The position numbers and the translations under genes were made by a program. A stretch of DNA of 64,000 nucleotides from positions 1 to 64,000 of the forward strand of contig DAIDKS010000047.1 of assembly GCA_027449885.1 (NCBI GenBank), written 5' to 3'. Shown here piece by piece: positions 17,212 to 29,246 of this stretch. The notes beneath the pieces were generated by a model, which worked only from the letters and a program-made list of their open reading frames with translations, was not told the DNA's origin and did not search any database. How positions within the stretch are numbered: position 1 is the first letter of the stretch; each line of letters opens with the position of its first letter. This DNA is from Acidimicrobiaceae bacterium. GTDB taxonomy: Bacteria; Actinomycetota; Acidimicrobiia; Acidimicrobiales; RAAP-2.

Positions 17212-17834
17212 ACGAGCAGGTGGAGCCACCAGTTCTGGAGGCTGGTCAGCGCCGACGTGCCGACGTGGAAGACGGCGGCGTCGAGGATGACGAGGACCAT
17301 CACGATGGGGAGCGCCGCGGCGCGGAAGCGGTAGTAGTCAGCCAGTCGACGACGCGGTACGAAGCGCTCGATGATCGCCGAGCCGTCGAGCGGTGGGATC
17401 GGCAGCAGGTTGAAGACGGCCAGGGTCAGGTTGACGAGACCGATGTAGGCGCCGAGCTGCAGCATCCAGAGCTGGTAGGTCACGTGAAGGGCGATCTCGC
17501 TGATGACGTAGCCGACGGCCGACAGGACGACGTTGACCAGGGGGCCGACGAGGGCCACGTAGAGGGACTGGCGGCGCGGATCGCGGAGTCGGCTCACGTT
17601 CACGGGCACGGGCTTCGCGTAGCCGAAGGCCGGAAGACCCGCGAAGAGCAGCAGGGCGGGGAGGAGCACCGTGCCGAAGGGGTCGACGTGGCGCAGGGGG
17701 TTCAGCGTGAGCCGCCCGCTCTCCTTCGCCGTCGGGTCACCGAAGAGGTAGGCGACGTAGCCGTGGCTCACCTCGTGCAGGACGATCGAGGGAATCACGG
17801 CGATGAAGAAGTACACGTAGTTGGACACGCTCAC
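17208..17834 (-). CDS. Site-2 protease family (M50) membrane metalloprotease
   Basis: The 208-aa integral membrane protein has the zinc motif HEVSH (H20, E21, H24) in its first helix and the third ligand Asp (D150) in NLLPIPPLDGS. About five hydrophobic segments are visible and there is no PDZ domain. This is the short SpoIVFB/YwhC-like form, not RseP. The substrate is unknown. The GTG at 17834 overlaps the xerD stop (GTGA). Confidence 0.9.
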   Translation of the reverse strand: MSVSNYVYFFIAVIPSIVLHEVSHGYVAYLFGDPTAKESGRLTLNPLRHVDPFGTVLLPALLLFAGLPAFGYAKPVPVNVSRLRDPRRQSLYVALVGPLVNVVLSAVGYVISEIALHVTYQLWMLQLGAYIGLVNLTLAVFNLLPIPPLDGSAIIERFVPRRRLADYYRFRAAALPIVMVLVILDAAVFHVGTSALTSLQNWWLHLLV

Positions 17835-18719
17835 CCCTGGGCTCGAGGGTGAGCGTACTGGTACGCCGCGTGCAGGGCCGTCGGGCTCACGGCCGTGTAC
17901 ACCTGAGTCGTCGCGATCGAGGCGTGCCCCAAGAGTTCCTGGACGACCCGGACGTCCGCTCCGTGGGCCAGCATGTGCGTCGCGCAGGAGTGGCGGAGCA
18001 CGTGCGCGCTGAGATGGGCGACGTCGAGGCCCACGGAGCGACCCCGTCGGCGCAGGATGAGGTCGGCGCCCTGACGGGTGAGCCGGCCGCCGCGGTTGTT
18101 GAGGAAGAGATGGGAGGTCCGGACCTCGCCGACGAGGAGGGCGCGCCCCTCGGGTTCGAGGTACCGCTGCAGGGCCCTACGCAGGGAGCGCCCGAGAGGG
18201 ACGAGTCGCTGCCGAGAGCCCTTCCCGGTCACGAGGACGGTCTCCTCCGTGAAGTCGAGGTCGTCGAGTCGGACCCCCACCGCCTCGCTCACCCGCGCGC
18301 CCGTTCCGTAGAGGAACTCGAGCAGGGCCCGGTCCCGTCGGTCGCGGGCCTCGCTCCCCCACGGCGCGTCGAGGAGTAGCCCGATGGCCTCCTCGCTGAG
18401 GGGGTGCGGCAGCGCGCGGGCCAGGCGGGGCGGACGGACCGACGCGGTGGGGTCCGCCGTGAGCACCCCCTCGGCGAGGAGGAACCCGTACCAGCCCCGC
18501 AGCGCGGCGCGCGCACGCGCCACCGAGGTAGGAGCGCGACCGGCCTCCCGGAGCTGCGCGAGGTAGCGGTCGAGGTCGTCGGCGGTGCCGCGGTGCGGAT
18601 CGAGGGATCGTCGGCGGCACCACTCGAGGAACGGCACGAGATCGCGGCGGTACGAGTCGATGGTGGCCCGGGCGCGCCCCCGTTCGACGGCGAGCCACTC
18701 CAAGTAGTCGCGCAGCGGC

Positions 18720-18745
<26 letters not shown>
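17831..18745 (-). CDS. xerD: Tyrosine recombinase XerD/XerC
   Basis: The 304-aa enzyme resolves chromosome dimers at dif. All catalytic residues are visible: R151, K175, H248, R251, H274 and the nucleophile Y283 (TTQVYTAVSP). An N-terminal SAM-like domain precedes them (about 5-95). Position after pyrG and NUDIX is the housekeeping xerD place in actinobacteria, so I do not link it to the mobile-element remnants at 35-38 kb. The ATG at 18745 overlaps the NUDIX gene by 26 bases. Confidence 0.93.
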
Positions 18746-20929
<2,184 letters not shown>

Positions 20930-20945
20930 TCATCCACGGGCCCCC

Positions 20946-20951
20946 ATTGTA
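20946..20951 (-). promoter_or_regulatory. -10 box of pyrG
   Basis: TACAAT on the minus strand lies between the recN stop and pyrG. It places the transcript start near 20940. Confidence 0.4.
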
Positions 20952-20976
20952 GCGGGCGGCTCCGACGCGCCCGGGC

Positions 20977-22563
20977 CTATCGTCGCGCGCCCAGGAGGCG
21001 ATCCGCCAGGGCGCGGGCGTCGGGGGCCGTGGGGTCCCCGACCAGCATCCGAGCGATCTCACCGACTCGTTCGTCGCCGTCGACCCGGCGAACCTGGGTC
21101 GTCGTGCGTCCGTCGGCGGTGTGCTTCTCGATGACGAAATGACGTCGGGCGCGGGCCGCGACGGACGCCAGATGCGTCACGGCGACCACCTGCTGACGCT
21201 CCCCGAGTTCGGCGAGGCAGTCCCCGATCTGCTCAGCCACCTGTCCCCCCACTCCGGCGTCGATCTCGTCGAAGATGGCGACGGCGTCGTCGCGTGCCGT
21301 CTCGAGCGCCAGCGCCAGCAGGAGACGACTCAACTCGCCACCGCTGGCGAGACTGGCGACGCTCCCGGCGGGTAGCCCCGGATTCGGGCGAAAGAGCATG
21401 GTGACCTCGGATCCGTCGGCGCCGTCGACGCGCCACTCCAGGCTCGCCTGAGGCAGTGCCACGCGTGGTAGCTGACGGGAGACGGCGTCCGAGAGCCGAG
21501 TGGCGGCCGCGACGCGCGCCAACCTCAGCCGCGAGGACTCCTCCTCTTCATCCCTGGTCACACGAAGTATCTCTTCATCCAACTCGACGAGGCGCGCGGT
21601 GGCCGACGAGAGGTGGGTGAGCCGGGCCCGACTCTGTTCGTCCGCGCGGAGGACGTCGGCCAAGGACGCACCGTGCTTGCGGACCAGGCGCTGGAGGAGA
21701 TCGACCCGTTCGCTGAGGCGCTCGAGGGCCCCCGGATCCTCCTCGTCCCGATCGACGAGGCCGCGAAAGGTCCGCGCTCCCTCGCGCAGGGCGTCGACGG
21801 CATCGCGAAGCACCTCGCCCACCCCCGCGATCTCCTCGAGTTCCGGCAGCCGCGCGACGACGCGGGCGAGGCGGCTCGCCACGGCGTCGTCCTGATCGCC
21901 GTCGAGCTCCTCGGCCGCGGCGCGCAGCGCCAGTGCGGCGTCCCGGCGGGCGCTGAGTCGCGCCAGATCCTCGAGGACCTCCTCGAGTTCGTGGGGGCCG
22001 GAGATCGCCGCGGCGTCCACCTCGGCGATCTGGAACTCCAGCAGCTCCTGTTCTCGCCGTCGGCTGTCGACGTCGCCGCCCAGCTCGTGTCGCTCGCGCT
22101 CGAGCGAGCGGCGTCGACGGCGTAGCGCGTCGAGCGGTCCCGCGTCGATGCCGCCGTAGCGATCGAGGAGCTCGAGTAGCGCCGCCCGTGAGCGCAACCG
22201 CAGCGAGTCGTGCTGGCCGTGGACGACGACGAGATCGCTCCCCCGCTCGCGCAGAGCGGCCGAGCTGCACACCACGCCGTCGATACCGCCGCGCAACCTG
22301 CCGGCCGCCGTCATCTCGCGCGTGAGCGACACCTCCTCGCCGTCGCTCACGAAGAGCGCCGCCACGCGTAGGTCCTCCGCACTCGCACCCCGTAGGTCGC
22401 CGGGATCGTCGCCCAGGCACATCGCGAGGGCGTCGAGGAGGAGCGTCTTGCCCGCCCCGGTCTCCCCGGTGATCACCGTGAAGCCGTCGTCGAACTCGAG
22501 GCGAGCGTGGTCGATGGTGGCGAGTCCGTGAGCGTCGAGCTCGACGAGCTGAACCTTAGGCAT
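20977..22563 (-). CDS. recN: DNA repair protein RecN
   Basis: The 528-aa SMC-like protein helps repair double-strand breaks. The Walker A GETGAGKT is at 33-40, long coiled-coil arms occupy the middle, and the signature LASGGELSRLLLAL and Walker B AIFDEIDAGVGG are in the C-terminal half. The ATG at 22563 (MPKVQLVEL) overlaps the nadK stop by 8 bases. Longer upstream frames only shadow nadK. Confidence 0.95.
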   Translation of the reverse strand: MPKVQLVELDAHGLATIDHARLEFDDGFTVITGETGAGKTLLLDALAMCLGDDPGDLRGASAEDLRVAALFVSDGEEVSLTREMTAAGRLRGGIDGVVCSSAALRERGSDLVVVHGQHDSLRLRSRAALLELLDRYGGIDAGPLDALRRRRRSLERERHELGGDVDSRRREQELLEFQIAEVDAAAISGPHELEEVLEDLARLSARRDAALALRAAAEELDGDQDDAVASRLARVVARLPELEEIAGVGEVLRDAVDALREGARTFRGLVDRDEEDPGALERLSERVDLLQRLVRKHGASLADVLRADEQSRARLTHLSSATARLVELDEEILRVTRDEEEESSRLRLARVAAATRLSDAVSRQLPRVALPQASLEWRVDGADGSEVTMLFRPNPGLPAGSVASLASGGELSRLLLALALETARDDAVAIFDEIDAGVGGQVAEQIGDCLAELGERQQVVAVTHLASVAARARRHFVIEKHTADGRTTTQVRRVDGDERVGEIARMLVGDPTAPDARALADRLLGARR

Positions 22564-23365
22564 GTCCCTCGCGGAGGCTCTCGCGGAGGCGGAAGCCCAG
22601 TTGCGACCGACGGGTCTCCACCACGAGCACGGGGCGCTGGCTGCGCTGGACCGCGACGGTATCCCCCACTCGCAACCCGGCGATGACGCGCCCATCGGCC
22701 ACGACCTCGGCGCCGTGATTGAGCGCCTCGAGCCGCACGACGCTGTCGCCGTCGACGACGATCGATCGATCGATCGTGAAGTGGGGGGCCACGGGCGTGA
22801 GCACCATCACGTCGAGCGAGACGTCGATCACGGGGCCCCCGGCCGAGAAGTTGTACCCGGTGCTACCCGTCGGAGTGGCGACCATCACGCCGTCGGCGGA
22901 GTACGTGAGGAACTCCTCGTCGTCCACGAACGACCGAATCCGGACGACGTGCCCGCCGTGGGGGCGTTCGACGACGACCTCGTTCAGTGCGAAGGCCGGA
23001 CCCGGGTGCCCGGGCAGGGAGATCTCGAGGGCGAGCCGCTCGAGGACGTGAGGGCCCGCAAGCGCGCTGCGCACGTCGTCGAGCAGCTCGCTCGCCGGGA
23101 CGTTGAGCAAGAAGCCCACGCGTCCGAGGTTGACCGCGAGGATGCGCAGGCCGTGCTCGTGGGCCAGGCGGGCCGACTTGAGGAAGGTTCCGTCACCGCC
23201 GAGGCTCACGACCAGGTCCGGGGCCCCGGGCGACGCGGCGTCGGCCTCGTCGAGCAGGTGCAGCGACGACTCGATCCCGTCGGCGCGGAGACGACCGCCG
23301 ACGTCCTCCGCGAGTTGGACCGCGTCGGAACGATTGCTGAACGCCGTGAAAAGTATCTGGGGCAC
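22556..23365 (-). CDS. nadK: NAD kinase
   Basis: The 269-aa product phosphorylates NAD to NADP. The GGDGTFL motif is in VVSLGGDGTFLKSARL, and the ADP-ribose-binding ATPTGSTGYNFSAGGP and the NE of ALNEVV are present. I chose the GTG at 23365 (MPQILFTAF) because a strong GAGGAG ribosome site lies 4 bases before it. The ATG at 23383 would add six residues but lacks such a site. It heads the nadK-recN chain. Confidence 0.94.
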   Translation of the reverse strand: MPQILFTAFSNRSDAVQLAEDVGGRLRADGIESSLHLLDEADAASPGAPDLVVSLGGDGTFLKSARLAHEHGLRILAVNLGRVGFLLNVPASELLDDVRSALAGPHVLERLALEISLPGHPGPAFALNEVVVERPHGGHVVRIRSFVDDEEFLTYSADGVMVATPTGSTGYNFSAGGPVIDVSLDVMVLTPVAPHFTIDRSIVVDGDSVVRLEALNHGAEVVADGRVIAGLRVGDTVAVQRSQRPVLVVETRRSQLGFRLRESLREGHA

Positions 23366-23458
23366 GGTTCTCCTCGGAGCCATGGTACCGAGACGGGGCA
23401 CCGGACCACGGCTGTCACGGCGCGGGGGCACAATGGTCTCGGATGAGGGGAGGCGGTG

Positions 23459-24091
23459 ATGTTCGAGGGGCATCGTGAGAAGAAGGCCGAACAGGCGGCC
23501 GAGGCCGAGCGTGAGGCGGCGGCCGCGCACGTGGCGGAGGTCCGGTCGCTGATCGGGGCCCTGGACGGATCGCAGCCGATCGTCAGCCAAGGGCTCATCG
23601 TGAAGTCCGGCGAGATGGTCCTCGGCGAAGTTCGGGGGGCGGGACTCGTCGCGGAACGACGGGGACCGGGTCACTACGCCGGTGCGAGCCAGGGGATCTC
23701 CATACCCGTGGGCCGCGTCGGCGGACGATCGGTTCGTTATCGGGTGGGCGCCACCCGTGGTCACTACGTCCCCGGTGACCCGGTGCCGACGTGCGTGGAT
23801 CATGGTGTCGTGACGATCACGAGTCAGCGGCTCGTCTTCCGGGGGTCCGTGAAGACGACCGAGATCCCCCTCGGGCACCTCGTGGGGGTGAGCCACGATC
23901 GGGGCACGGTCACACTCAACGTCTCGGGGCGCGAGAGCGCGATCATCTTCTCGCTGGGGGCGCACCTCGACGACTGGTTCGCCACCCGTATGGCCCTCGC
24001 TCTCACGGTGCACGACGGCGACGTACCAGGAGCCCTACAGCAACTCCACCAGCAGCTGGACGAGATGGAGGGCACCGGTTCCCCGGGCTGA
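23459..24091 (+). CDS. Conserved hypothetical protein with PH-like beta domain
   Basis: A 210-aa soluble protein begins with a charged, probably helical segment rich in Ala, Glu and Lys (residues 1-30). The C-terminal half contains VTITSQRLVFRGSVKTTEIPL and GRESAIIFSLG, the strand pattern of bacterial PH-like (bPH) domains, which often bind lipids or proteins. The ATG at 23459 follows GGGGAGG, which decides the start over the GTG one codon earlier. There are no transmembrane helices. Function is not known. Confidence 0.7.
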   Translation: MFEGHREKKAEQAAEAEREAAAAHVAEVRSLIGALDGSQPIVSQGLIVKSGEMVLGEVRGAGLVAERRGPGHYAGASQGISIPVGRVGGRSVRYRVGATRGHYVPGDPVPTCVDHGVVTITSQRLVFRGSVKTTEIPLGHLVGVSHDRGTVTLNVSGRESAIIFSLGAHLDDWFATRMALALTVHDGDVPGALQQLHQQLDEMEGTGSPG

Positions 24092-24109
24092 TCGCGACCG
24101 ACTTCCCTC

Positions 24110-24115
24110 TACACT
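24110..24115 (+). promoter_or_regulatory. -10 box of the 24.1 kb small secreted protein
   Basis: TACACT lies 7 bases before the GTG at 24123, matching the leaderless pattern seen elsewhere in the window. Confidence 0.4.
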
Positions 24116-24122
24116 GCCCCAC

Positions 24123-24431
24123 GTGGAGAGGGTGAGCGTTCTCGGATCTCGGCGACGCATCGTGGCGCTGGCCGTGGGTCTCTTGGTCGTGGGTGGGGCA
24201 CTCTTAGGCGCGGGATTGTCGAGTGGCGGTGGCTCGGGACTTCACGCGGGCCTCACCTTGACGAGAGCCCAGGCCTTCTCCTACGGCTGGGAGAACATCG
24301 GGGGATGTCGCGAGGCGCGCCTCGATCACGGCGTCGACCACGATCCGCAGGGCTTCGTCGACCAGGAGCACGACGAGTGCATACCGGGACAGCCGCTGCC
24401 CACGATCGGCTCCGCCGGGTCGGCTCAGTAG
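24123..24431 (+). CDS. Small membrane-anchored or secreted hypothetical protein
   Basis: The 102-aa protein has a basic N-terminus and one hydrophobic helix (about residues 12-33, IVALAVGLLVVGGALLGAG), followed by an extracytoplasmic tail with two cysteines (GGCREAR and DECIPG) that could form a disulfide. No lipobox is seen. No family is recognised. The GTG start is supported by the leaderless promoter in front of it. Confidence 0.55.
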   Translation: MERVSVLGSRRRIVALAVGLLVVGGALLGAGLSSGGGSGLHAGLTLTRAQAFSYGWENIGGCREARLDHGVDHDPQGFVDQEHDECIPGQPLPTIGSAGSAQ

Positions 24432-24476
24432 GTCGTCCCGAGACCACCGGTCCCGGGACGGGCATGTCGCGCCGGC

Positions 24477-24776
24477 TCAGGGCGCGGGGGGCTCAACTCC
24501 CCGCGAGGGAGTGCGCATGACGGCGAGCGAGCCGACGGCCCACAGGACGACCACCAGGAGCCAGTAGACCGCGACGACCCACGGGTGGAGTATTCGGTGC
24601 GGTGGGGAGACGAACGTCGACGTGAGCGGTGCATAGCCCACCCACCCCGTGAAGGGCTGAGGTCCCCCCTCCCACCAGGACAGCAGTGCGTCGCCGATCA
24701 CCACCAGGGCGATTCCCCACGCGACCACGACCACCACCCGTTGGCCCGCGTTGAGACGTCTCACCACCGCGATCAT
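24477..24776 (-). CDS. Hypothetical two-helix membrane protein
   Basis: The 99-aa protein has two hydrophobic helices (about 13-30, VVVVVAWGIALVVIGDALL, and 66-85, VVAVYWLLVVVLWAVGSLAV) linked by a loop of about 35 residues rich in Pro, Gly and Trp. The ATG at 24776 is preferred; an upstream GTG at 24824 would add a basic N-terminus. The coding potential is plausible, but no family is recognised. Confidence 0.5.
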   Translation of the reverse strand: MIAVVRRLNAGQRVVVVVAWGIALVVIGDALLSWWEGGPQPFTGWVGYAPLTSTFVSPPHRILHPWVVAVYWLLVVVLWAVGSLAVMRTPSRGVEPPAP

Positions 24777-24870
24777 GGCACGCGGGGCACCGATCCGGTG
24801 GCGCGACGCCGCCCTCGGCACCACCTCATCCGGGGCGTCCTCCGACGAGGGACGTTCGACCGCGGGTCGG

Positions 24871-27159
24871 TCACCTGCCGTGTCGTTCCCTCTCCCCCTC
24901 GACGACGAGTCGCCACTCCGCGCGCGAGATCGCTCGCCGCGCCGCCTCGACGGCGTCCGGATTGACCGAGATCGAGGTGATCCCGGCGCGAACCAGGTGT
25001 TCGGCGAACTCCGGATGGTTTGAGGGGGCCTGTCCGCAGAGCGACGACGTGATGCCGGCTCGTCGGGCCCCGTCGATGATGCGGTCGATCGTGTCCAGAA
25101 CGGCGGCGTCCGACTCGTCGAAGAGCTCGCTGCAGGTCTCGGAGTCGCGATCCACGCCGAGCACGAGCTGCGTGAGGTCGTTGGAACCGATCGAGACGCC
25201 GGAGACCCCCATCGCCGCGTACTGCTCGACGCGGAAGGCGACGGACGGGACCTCCGCCATGACCCATATCGGGCACGACGTCCCGAGGGGGCTCTCGTGG
25301 ACGATCTCGAGGCAGCGCTCGAGCTCGCTCGTGGTCCGCACGAAGGGGATCATCACGATGACGTTGTCCGAGTGATCGCGCACTCGTGCCAGGGCGGCGA
25401 GCTCGAGGCGGAAGACCTCCGGATCTCGAACGTAGCGGTAGCAGCCCCGAAGGCCGATCATCGGATTGTCTTCGTGGGGCTCGAAGCGGTCGCCCCCCTC
25501 GAGTTGGGCGAACTCGTTCGTGCGGAAGTCCGTCGACCGGTACACCACGGGGCGCCCCGTGAAGGCCGTGGCGATGCGTCCGACCGAGCGAGCCATCGCC
25601 TCGACGAACGACGCCCCCTCTCCCCGCTCGATCAGGAGCCGGGGATGGACGCCGCCGAGTGCCTCGGTGAGGAGGAACTCCGCACGCAGGAGTCCAACGC
25701 CGTCGACGTCGAGGGCGGCGACCTCGTCGGCCTTCTCCGCGAAGGCCAGGTTCACGTAGAGCCGCGTGGCGAGGGGGACGCTGGTCCCACCGGCGATCGA
25801 GACGTGCGACGGCTCTGCCCCACTGACGAGGAGACCCGACGGAACCGACGGTCGCGGCGACGCCCCGGCGGTGACGACGCCCTTCGCGCCGTCCACCGTC
25901 ACCAGCTCCCCGGTGCGAAGAACGGTGGTGGCGTCACGGGCGCCCACGACGCAGGGGACGCCGAGTTCCCGTGACACGATCGCGGCGTGGCAGGTCACGC
26001 CGCCACCGTCGGTGACGAGGGCGCTCGCGCGACGCATGACCGGGACCCAGTCCGGGCTGGTCATGTGGGCGACGAGGACCTCCCCGTCGATCAGCTCATC
26101 GCCCTGGGCCGCCGTGGCGAGAATGCGCACGGCACCAGTTGCGCGTCCCGCCGAGGCGGGGAGTCCCTGGATCAGGACTTGCCCGAGCTCCGGACTCCGC
26201 GTGTCGGCGCCGCCCGTCGCGGTGATGGGCCGCGACTGCACGAGGTAGGTCGTCGCGCGAGCGATCGCCCACTCCATGTCCTGGGGTGTGCCGTAGTGGG
26301 CCTCGACGGCGAGACCTAGCCGAGCGAGGTCCAGGATCTCCTCGTCGGACAGGACACGCTGGCGCGCCTCCTCGGGCGTCAGAGCGACTCGGAGGTCCTC
26401 GCCGTCGGGCCCCCGGACGATCTTCGACTCCTGCACGCCGACGCGCACGCTACGCACGTGGGGACCGTCCTTGTCGACGACGTAGGTGTCGGGCTCCACC
26501 TCACCGCTCACGACGACCTCACCCTGCCCGACGGCGGCCTCGATGACCATGGTGGCCGGGTCGCCGCTCGCCGGGTCGACGCTGAACATGACGCCCGATC
26601 GCTCGGAGGGGATCATCTCCTGGATGACGACGCCCATCGCGGGAACGTCAGTGAGCCCGCGAGAGGCGCGATAGGCGAGGACCCTCTCGCCGTACAGGGA
26701 CGCCCAGCAGTCGCGGACTCTCGCGAGGATGGTGTCGTCGCCCGCGACGTTGGTGAAGGTCACGTTCATCCCGGCGAAGGAGGTATCGCCGGCGTCCTCG
26801 CCGGTCCCGGAGGACCGTACGGCCACCCGGATCTCATCGCCCAGGTGCCGGTAGGCGTCGACGATGGACGCCGCGAGATCGGGTGGAAGAGCGACGGCGC
26901 GCACGAGGCGCTGCGCCTCGCGAGCGGCGTCGGCCCGCGTCGCGGTATCCGTGGCGGCGTTGGACTGCGTCACGATCTGGGCGAGGCGTTGGGCGAGTCC
27001 CGCCCGCTCGATCGCGTAGCGGTACGCCCCGGCGGTGACGACGAAACCTGGCGGCACGGGCAGGTGCGCACGGGTCAACTCTCCGAGATTCGCCCCCTTC
27101 CCTCCCACGTCGGGCGCATCGGCGACGCGAATCTCGTCGAACCAGCGAACGAAGTCCAC
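24871..27159 (-). CDS. ppsA: Phosphoenolpyruvate synthase
   Basis: The 762-aa enzyme makes PEP from pyruvate and ATP in gluconeogenesis. The N-terminal nucleotide-binding domain opens [11 protein letters not shown] and has [10 protein letters not shown]. The central phosphohistidine is in [19 protein letters not shown]. The C-terminal PEP domain has [21 protein letters not shown] and the catalytic Cys in SLCGQAPS. I chose the GTG at 27159 because AGGAGG lies 6 bases upstream; the more distal GTG at 27177 lacks a ribosome site. It is divergent from the His-rich eRF1-like gene. Confidence 0.93.
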   Translation of the reverse strand: MDFVRWFDEIRVADAPDVGGKGANLGELTRAHLPVPPGFVVTAGAYRYAIERAGLAQRLAQIVTQSNAATDTATRADAAREAQRLVRAVALPPDLAASIVDAYRHLGDEIRVAVRSSGTGEDAGDTSFAGMNVTFTNVAGDDTILARVRDCWASLYGERVLAYRASRGLTDVPAMGVVIQEMIPSERSGVMFSVDPASGDPATMVIEAAVGQGEVVVSGEVEPDTYVVDKDGPHVRSVRVGVQESKIVRGPDGEDLRVALTPEEARQRVLSDEEILDLARLGLAVEAHYGTPQDMEWAIARATTYLVQSRPITATGGADTRSPELGQVLIQGLPASAGRATGAVRILATAAQGDELIDGEVLVAHMTSPDWVPVMRRASALVTDGGGVTCHAAIVSRELGVPCVVGARDATTVLRTGELVTVDGAKGVVTAGASPRPSVPSGLLVSGAEPSHVSIAGGTSVPLATRLYVNLAFAEKADEVAALDVDGVGLLRAEFLLTEALGGVHPRLLIERGEGASFVEAMARSVGRIATAFTGRPVVYRSTDFRTNEFAQLEGGDRFEPHEDNPMIGLRGCYRYVRDPEVFRLELAALARVRDHSDNVIVMIPFVRTTSELERCLEIVHESPLGTSCPIWVMAEVPSVAFRVEQYAAMGVSGVSIGSNDLTQLVLGVDRDSETCSELFDESDAAVLDTIDRIIDGARRAGITSSLCGQAPSNHPEFAEHLVRAGITSISVNPDAVEAARRAISRAEWRLVVEGERERHGR

Positions 27160-27240
27160 GGGGAACCTCCTGCTCACTCTCTGCCGCCAGCATGCGTCGA
27201 TCCCGCTCGTGGCGACAAATCACGCCCACGGGTGTGACGA

Positions 27241-27257
27241 CATAGAGCCGACCTATG
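27241..27257. promoter_or_regulatory. Inverted repeat in the ppsA upstream region
   Basis: CATAG and CTATG form a short inverted repeat around a 7-base spacer, about 82 bases before the ppsA start. It may be a regulator site or a chance palindrome. Confidence 0.3.
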
Positions 27258-27289
27258 GCACGCGACGCCCGACGTCGACGACGGCAGCC

Positions 27290-27339
27290 GTCGCCACGAG
27301 CGACGCGGCGTGACGTCGCCACGAGGGACGCGGCGTGAC
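27290..27339. repeat. 25-bp tandem direct repeat, two copies
   Basis: Two adjacent 25-base units (27290-27314 and 27315-27339) differ at a single base. Each starts GTCGCCACGAG and ends GACGCGGCGTGAC. They lie in the 284-base gap between divergent ppsA and the eRF1-like gene, and could be a recent duplication or a pair of protein-binding sites. Confidence 0.85.
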
Positions 27340-27443
27340 GTCGTCCTCGACGTCGGTTCCGGGGCGCGAGACGACGGTCATCGAGATCCCGGGTTTGGAC
27401 GTCCGAAGGGCCGCGTGTGTACGTTGGCCCTAGGAGGTCCGCC

Positions 27444-27866
27444 ATGAGTGAATCCGTTGGACTCATCGCCCTCGCCGTCACCCGAGACGAGGCTCGGATT
27501 TGGGATGCCGGTTTCGATGCGGGGACCAAGCCCACCACGTTGCGCGCTCCGAGCGACATGCAGCGCCACCACCACATCCGCGAGGCTCAGCACCACCACA
27601 TGCACGACACGGACCACTCCGACGTCGCGTTCTTCGAGGGTCTCGCGGACGCCACCGTCGACGCCCGCGAGGTGATCCTGGTCGGGCACGGTCGGGGAAA
27701 GGCCAATGCGATGGTGCGCATGATCCAGTACTGGGAGAGGAAGCGTCCCGATGCGGCGAGGAAGGTGATCGGAGCGATCGACTCGAATCTGGACGCTCTC
27801 AGTGACGCCCAGATCCTCGCCCTCGTGCGCGAGTGGTGGGAGGAGCACCGCGAGTTCGTCGCGTAG
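27444..27866 (+). CDS. eRF1-like 'translational machinery' protein with a His-rich segment
   Basis: The 140-aa protein resembles the stand-alone C-terminal domain found in bacterial eRF1/pelota-like (baeRF) proteins, which are annotated as translational machinery proteins. Typical parts are VAFFEGLADAT, ILVGHGRGKANAM and RKVIGAIDSNLDALSDAQILAL. Residues about 40-58 hold eight histidines (QRHHHIREAQHHHMHDTDH), possibly a metal site. The ATG at 27444 has an AGGAGG ribosome site, and TACGTT at 27419 may be the -10 box. The family is linked to stress and dormancy islands, so co-location with ppsA may be meaningful. Function is inferred only. Confidence 0.65.
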   Translation: MSESVGLIALAVTRDEARIWDAGFDAGTKPTTLRAPSDMQRHHHIREAQHHHMHDTDHSDVAFFEGLADATVDAREVILVGHGRGKANAMVRMIQYWERKRPDAARKVIGAIDSNLDALSDAQILALVREWWEEHREFVA

Positions 27867-27898
27867 CGTCGGGACGAACTCGCGCGAGGCCCTCGGCG

Positions 27899-29227
27899 CT
27901 AGGGGTCGCCGCTACCGCCCGGTAGGGAATCCGGGGACGAGGGCCGGCTCGCGGTCGCCGGAGCCCGACCCGGCGACCCGCTCCCTCGCTCGTCGCGTCC
28001 GGCGAACAACACCCCGTAGAGGACGGCGTTCACCATCTGAATGAGCGCGGCGAGCTCGAAGGGGGCCGCGAGGCTGACCTCGTCGAAGAGGTACCCCGCC
28101 AGTGCCTGGCCGCCGGCCATGGTGGCCTGGGCGGGGAGGTTCGAGAGGGCCGCGACGCTGGCGCGCTCATCGGGATGAGCGAGGTCCTGCGTGAGCGACT
28201 GGCGCAGGGGCAGGCCGACGCGCTGCACCAGCATGCGCAGGACGTAGAGCGCTCCCGCGATCGCGTAGGAGGGCGCGAGCACCATCGGGATGAGGAGACC
28301 CCCACCGATGGCCCGCACCGCGGTGATGGCCCGCACCGTTCCGATCCGTCGAGCGATACCTGCTGCGGCGAGCGTCGGGGCGAGGGAGACGAGGTTCACG
28401 ATGGCGAAGAGCAGCCCGATGGCGCCCGGTGACGCCCCGTAGCGCTGGTACAGCCAGTAGCTGACGAAGGGTCCGAAGAGCCCGATCGCGACGCCGTTCG
28501 TCGCGTTGGTCACGCCGAACCGCCACAGGGCCGACCAGGAGCGAGTGGGCCAGCGCGACGTGGCGCGATCGTCGGCCCGGGACCGCGGGGTCACTCGGGG
28601 CTCGCGGATGCCGAGGGCCAGGAGGCCGGCCGCCGTCGAGAGCACCGCGATGATCCAGAAGGCCGGTCGGTAGGCAGCCATCACGCTCGCGGGCGACGAG
28701 GGGCCCGCGTGACGGACGACGGAAGCCCCGAGACCCCCGACGAGGGCCCCGACCGCTGAGGCGAACGCCACCCGACCGAACGCCGCAGCCCGGTGCGCCG
28801 GGTCGACCGACTCGGCGATGAGGGCCGATTCCGCCGGCTGGTACGGCCCCACGTTGCCGGCTCCGGCACCGCCGCCGCGCCCGAACGACCCCAGTGACGC
28901 GGCGAGAAAGAGGATGGGGCGCGCCCGCGTCTCGGCGAAGGCCACGCCGGCTGCGGCCGTGAGCAAGGGCACGACGATGAGGAAGGGCCGCCGGCCCCAC
29001 CGGTCGGCCAGCAATCCGATGCCGGTGCTCAGTACCGCCGACACGATCGTCACCGTCACGAAGAGTCCGCCGATCGCGGTCGCGGAGTATCTCAAGTCGG
29101 ACAGGTAGAGGGCGGTGACGACGGCCGCGATGGCACGTCCCGCACTCATCGCGACCCTCGCCACCATGACGATGGCGACGTTGCGGTCCATCCAGGATGG
29201 ACCTCGCGATCGATCGAGGAACGTCAC
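27899..29227 (-). CDS. Major facilitator superfamily transporter
   Basis: The 442-aa protein has about twelve hydrophobic segments and the MFS loop motif LLADRWGRRPFLIV between helices 2 and 3. A cytosolic linker in the middle is basic and about 35 residues long, separating two six-helix halves. The N-terminal layout resembles drug-efflux (DHA1) members, but the substrate cannot be told. The C-terminal tail is Ser/Pro/Gly-rich. Start GTG at 29227. Confidence 0.88.
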   Translation of the reverse strand: MTFLDRSRGPSWMDRNVAIVMVARVAMSAGRAIAAVVTALYLSDLRYSATAIGGLFVTVTIVSAVLSTGIGLLADRWGRRPFLIVVPLLTAAAGVAFAETRARPILFLAASLGSFGRGGGAGAGNVGPYQPAESALIAESVDPAHRAAAFGRVAFASAVGALVGGLGASVVRHAGPSSPASVMAAYRPAFWIIAVLSTAAGLLALGIREPRVTPRSRADDRATSRWPTRSWSALWRFGVTNATNGVAIGLFGPFVSYWLYQRYGASPGAIGLLFAIVNLVSLAPTLAAAGIARRIGTVRAITAVRAIGGGLLIPMVLAPSYAIAGALYVLRMLVQRVGLPLRQSLTQDLAHPDERASVAALSNLPAQATMAGGQALAGYLFDEVSLAAPFELAALIQMVNAVLYGVLFAGRDERGSGSPGRAPATASRPSSPDSLPGGSGDP

Positions 29228-29246
29228 TCCCTAGGAATGCTACCGA

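Noticed and set aside
15120..17852. A 910-codon open frame on the plus strand across scpB, scpA and trpS
   Set aside because: It runs opposite or out of frame to well-identified genes and has an Arg/Gly/Asp-rich translation with no motif. Such long shadows are normal in GC-rich DNA.
24585..24965. Plus-strand 126-codon frame opposite the two-helix membrane protein
   Set aside because: It is His/Arg/Pro-rich with no ribosome site and overlaps the ppsA end. It is best explained as a shadow.
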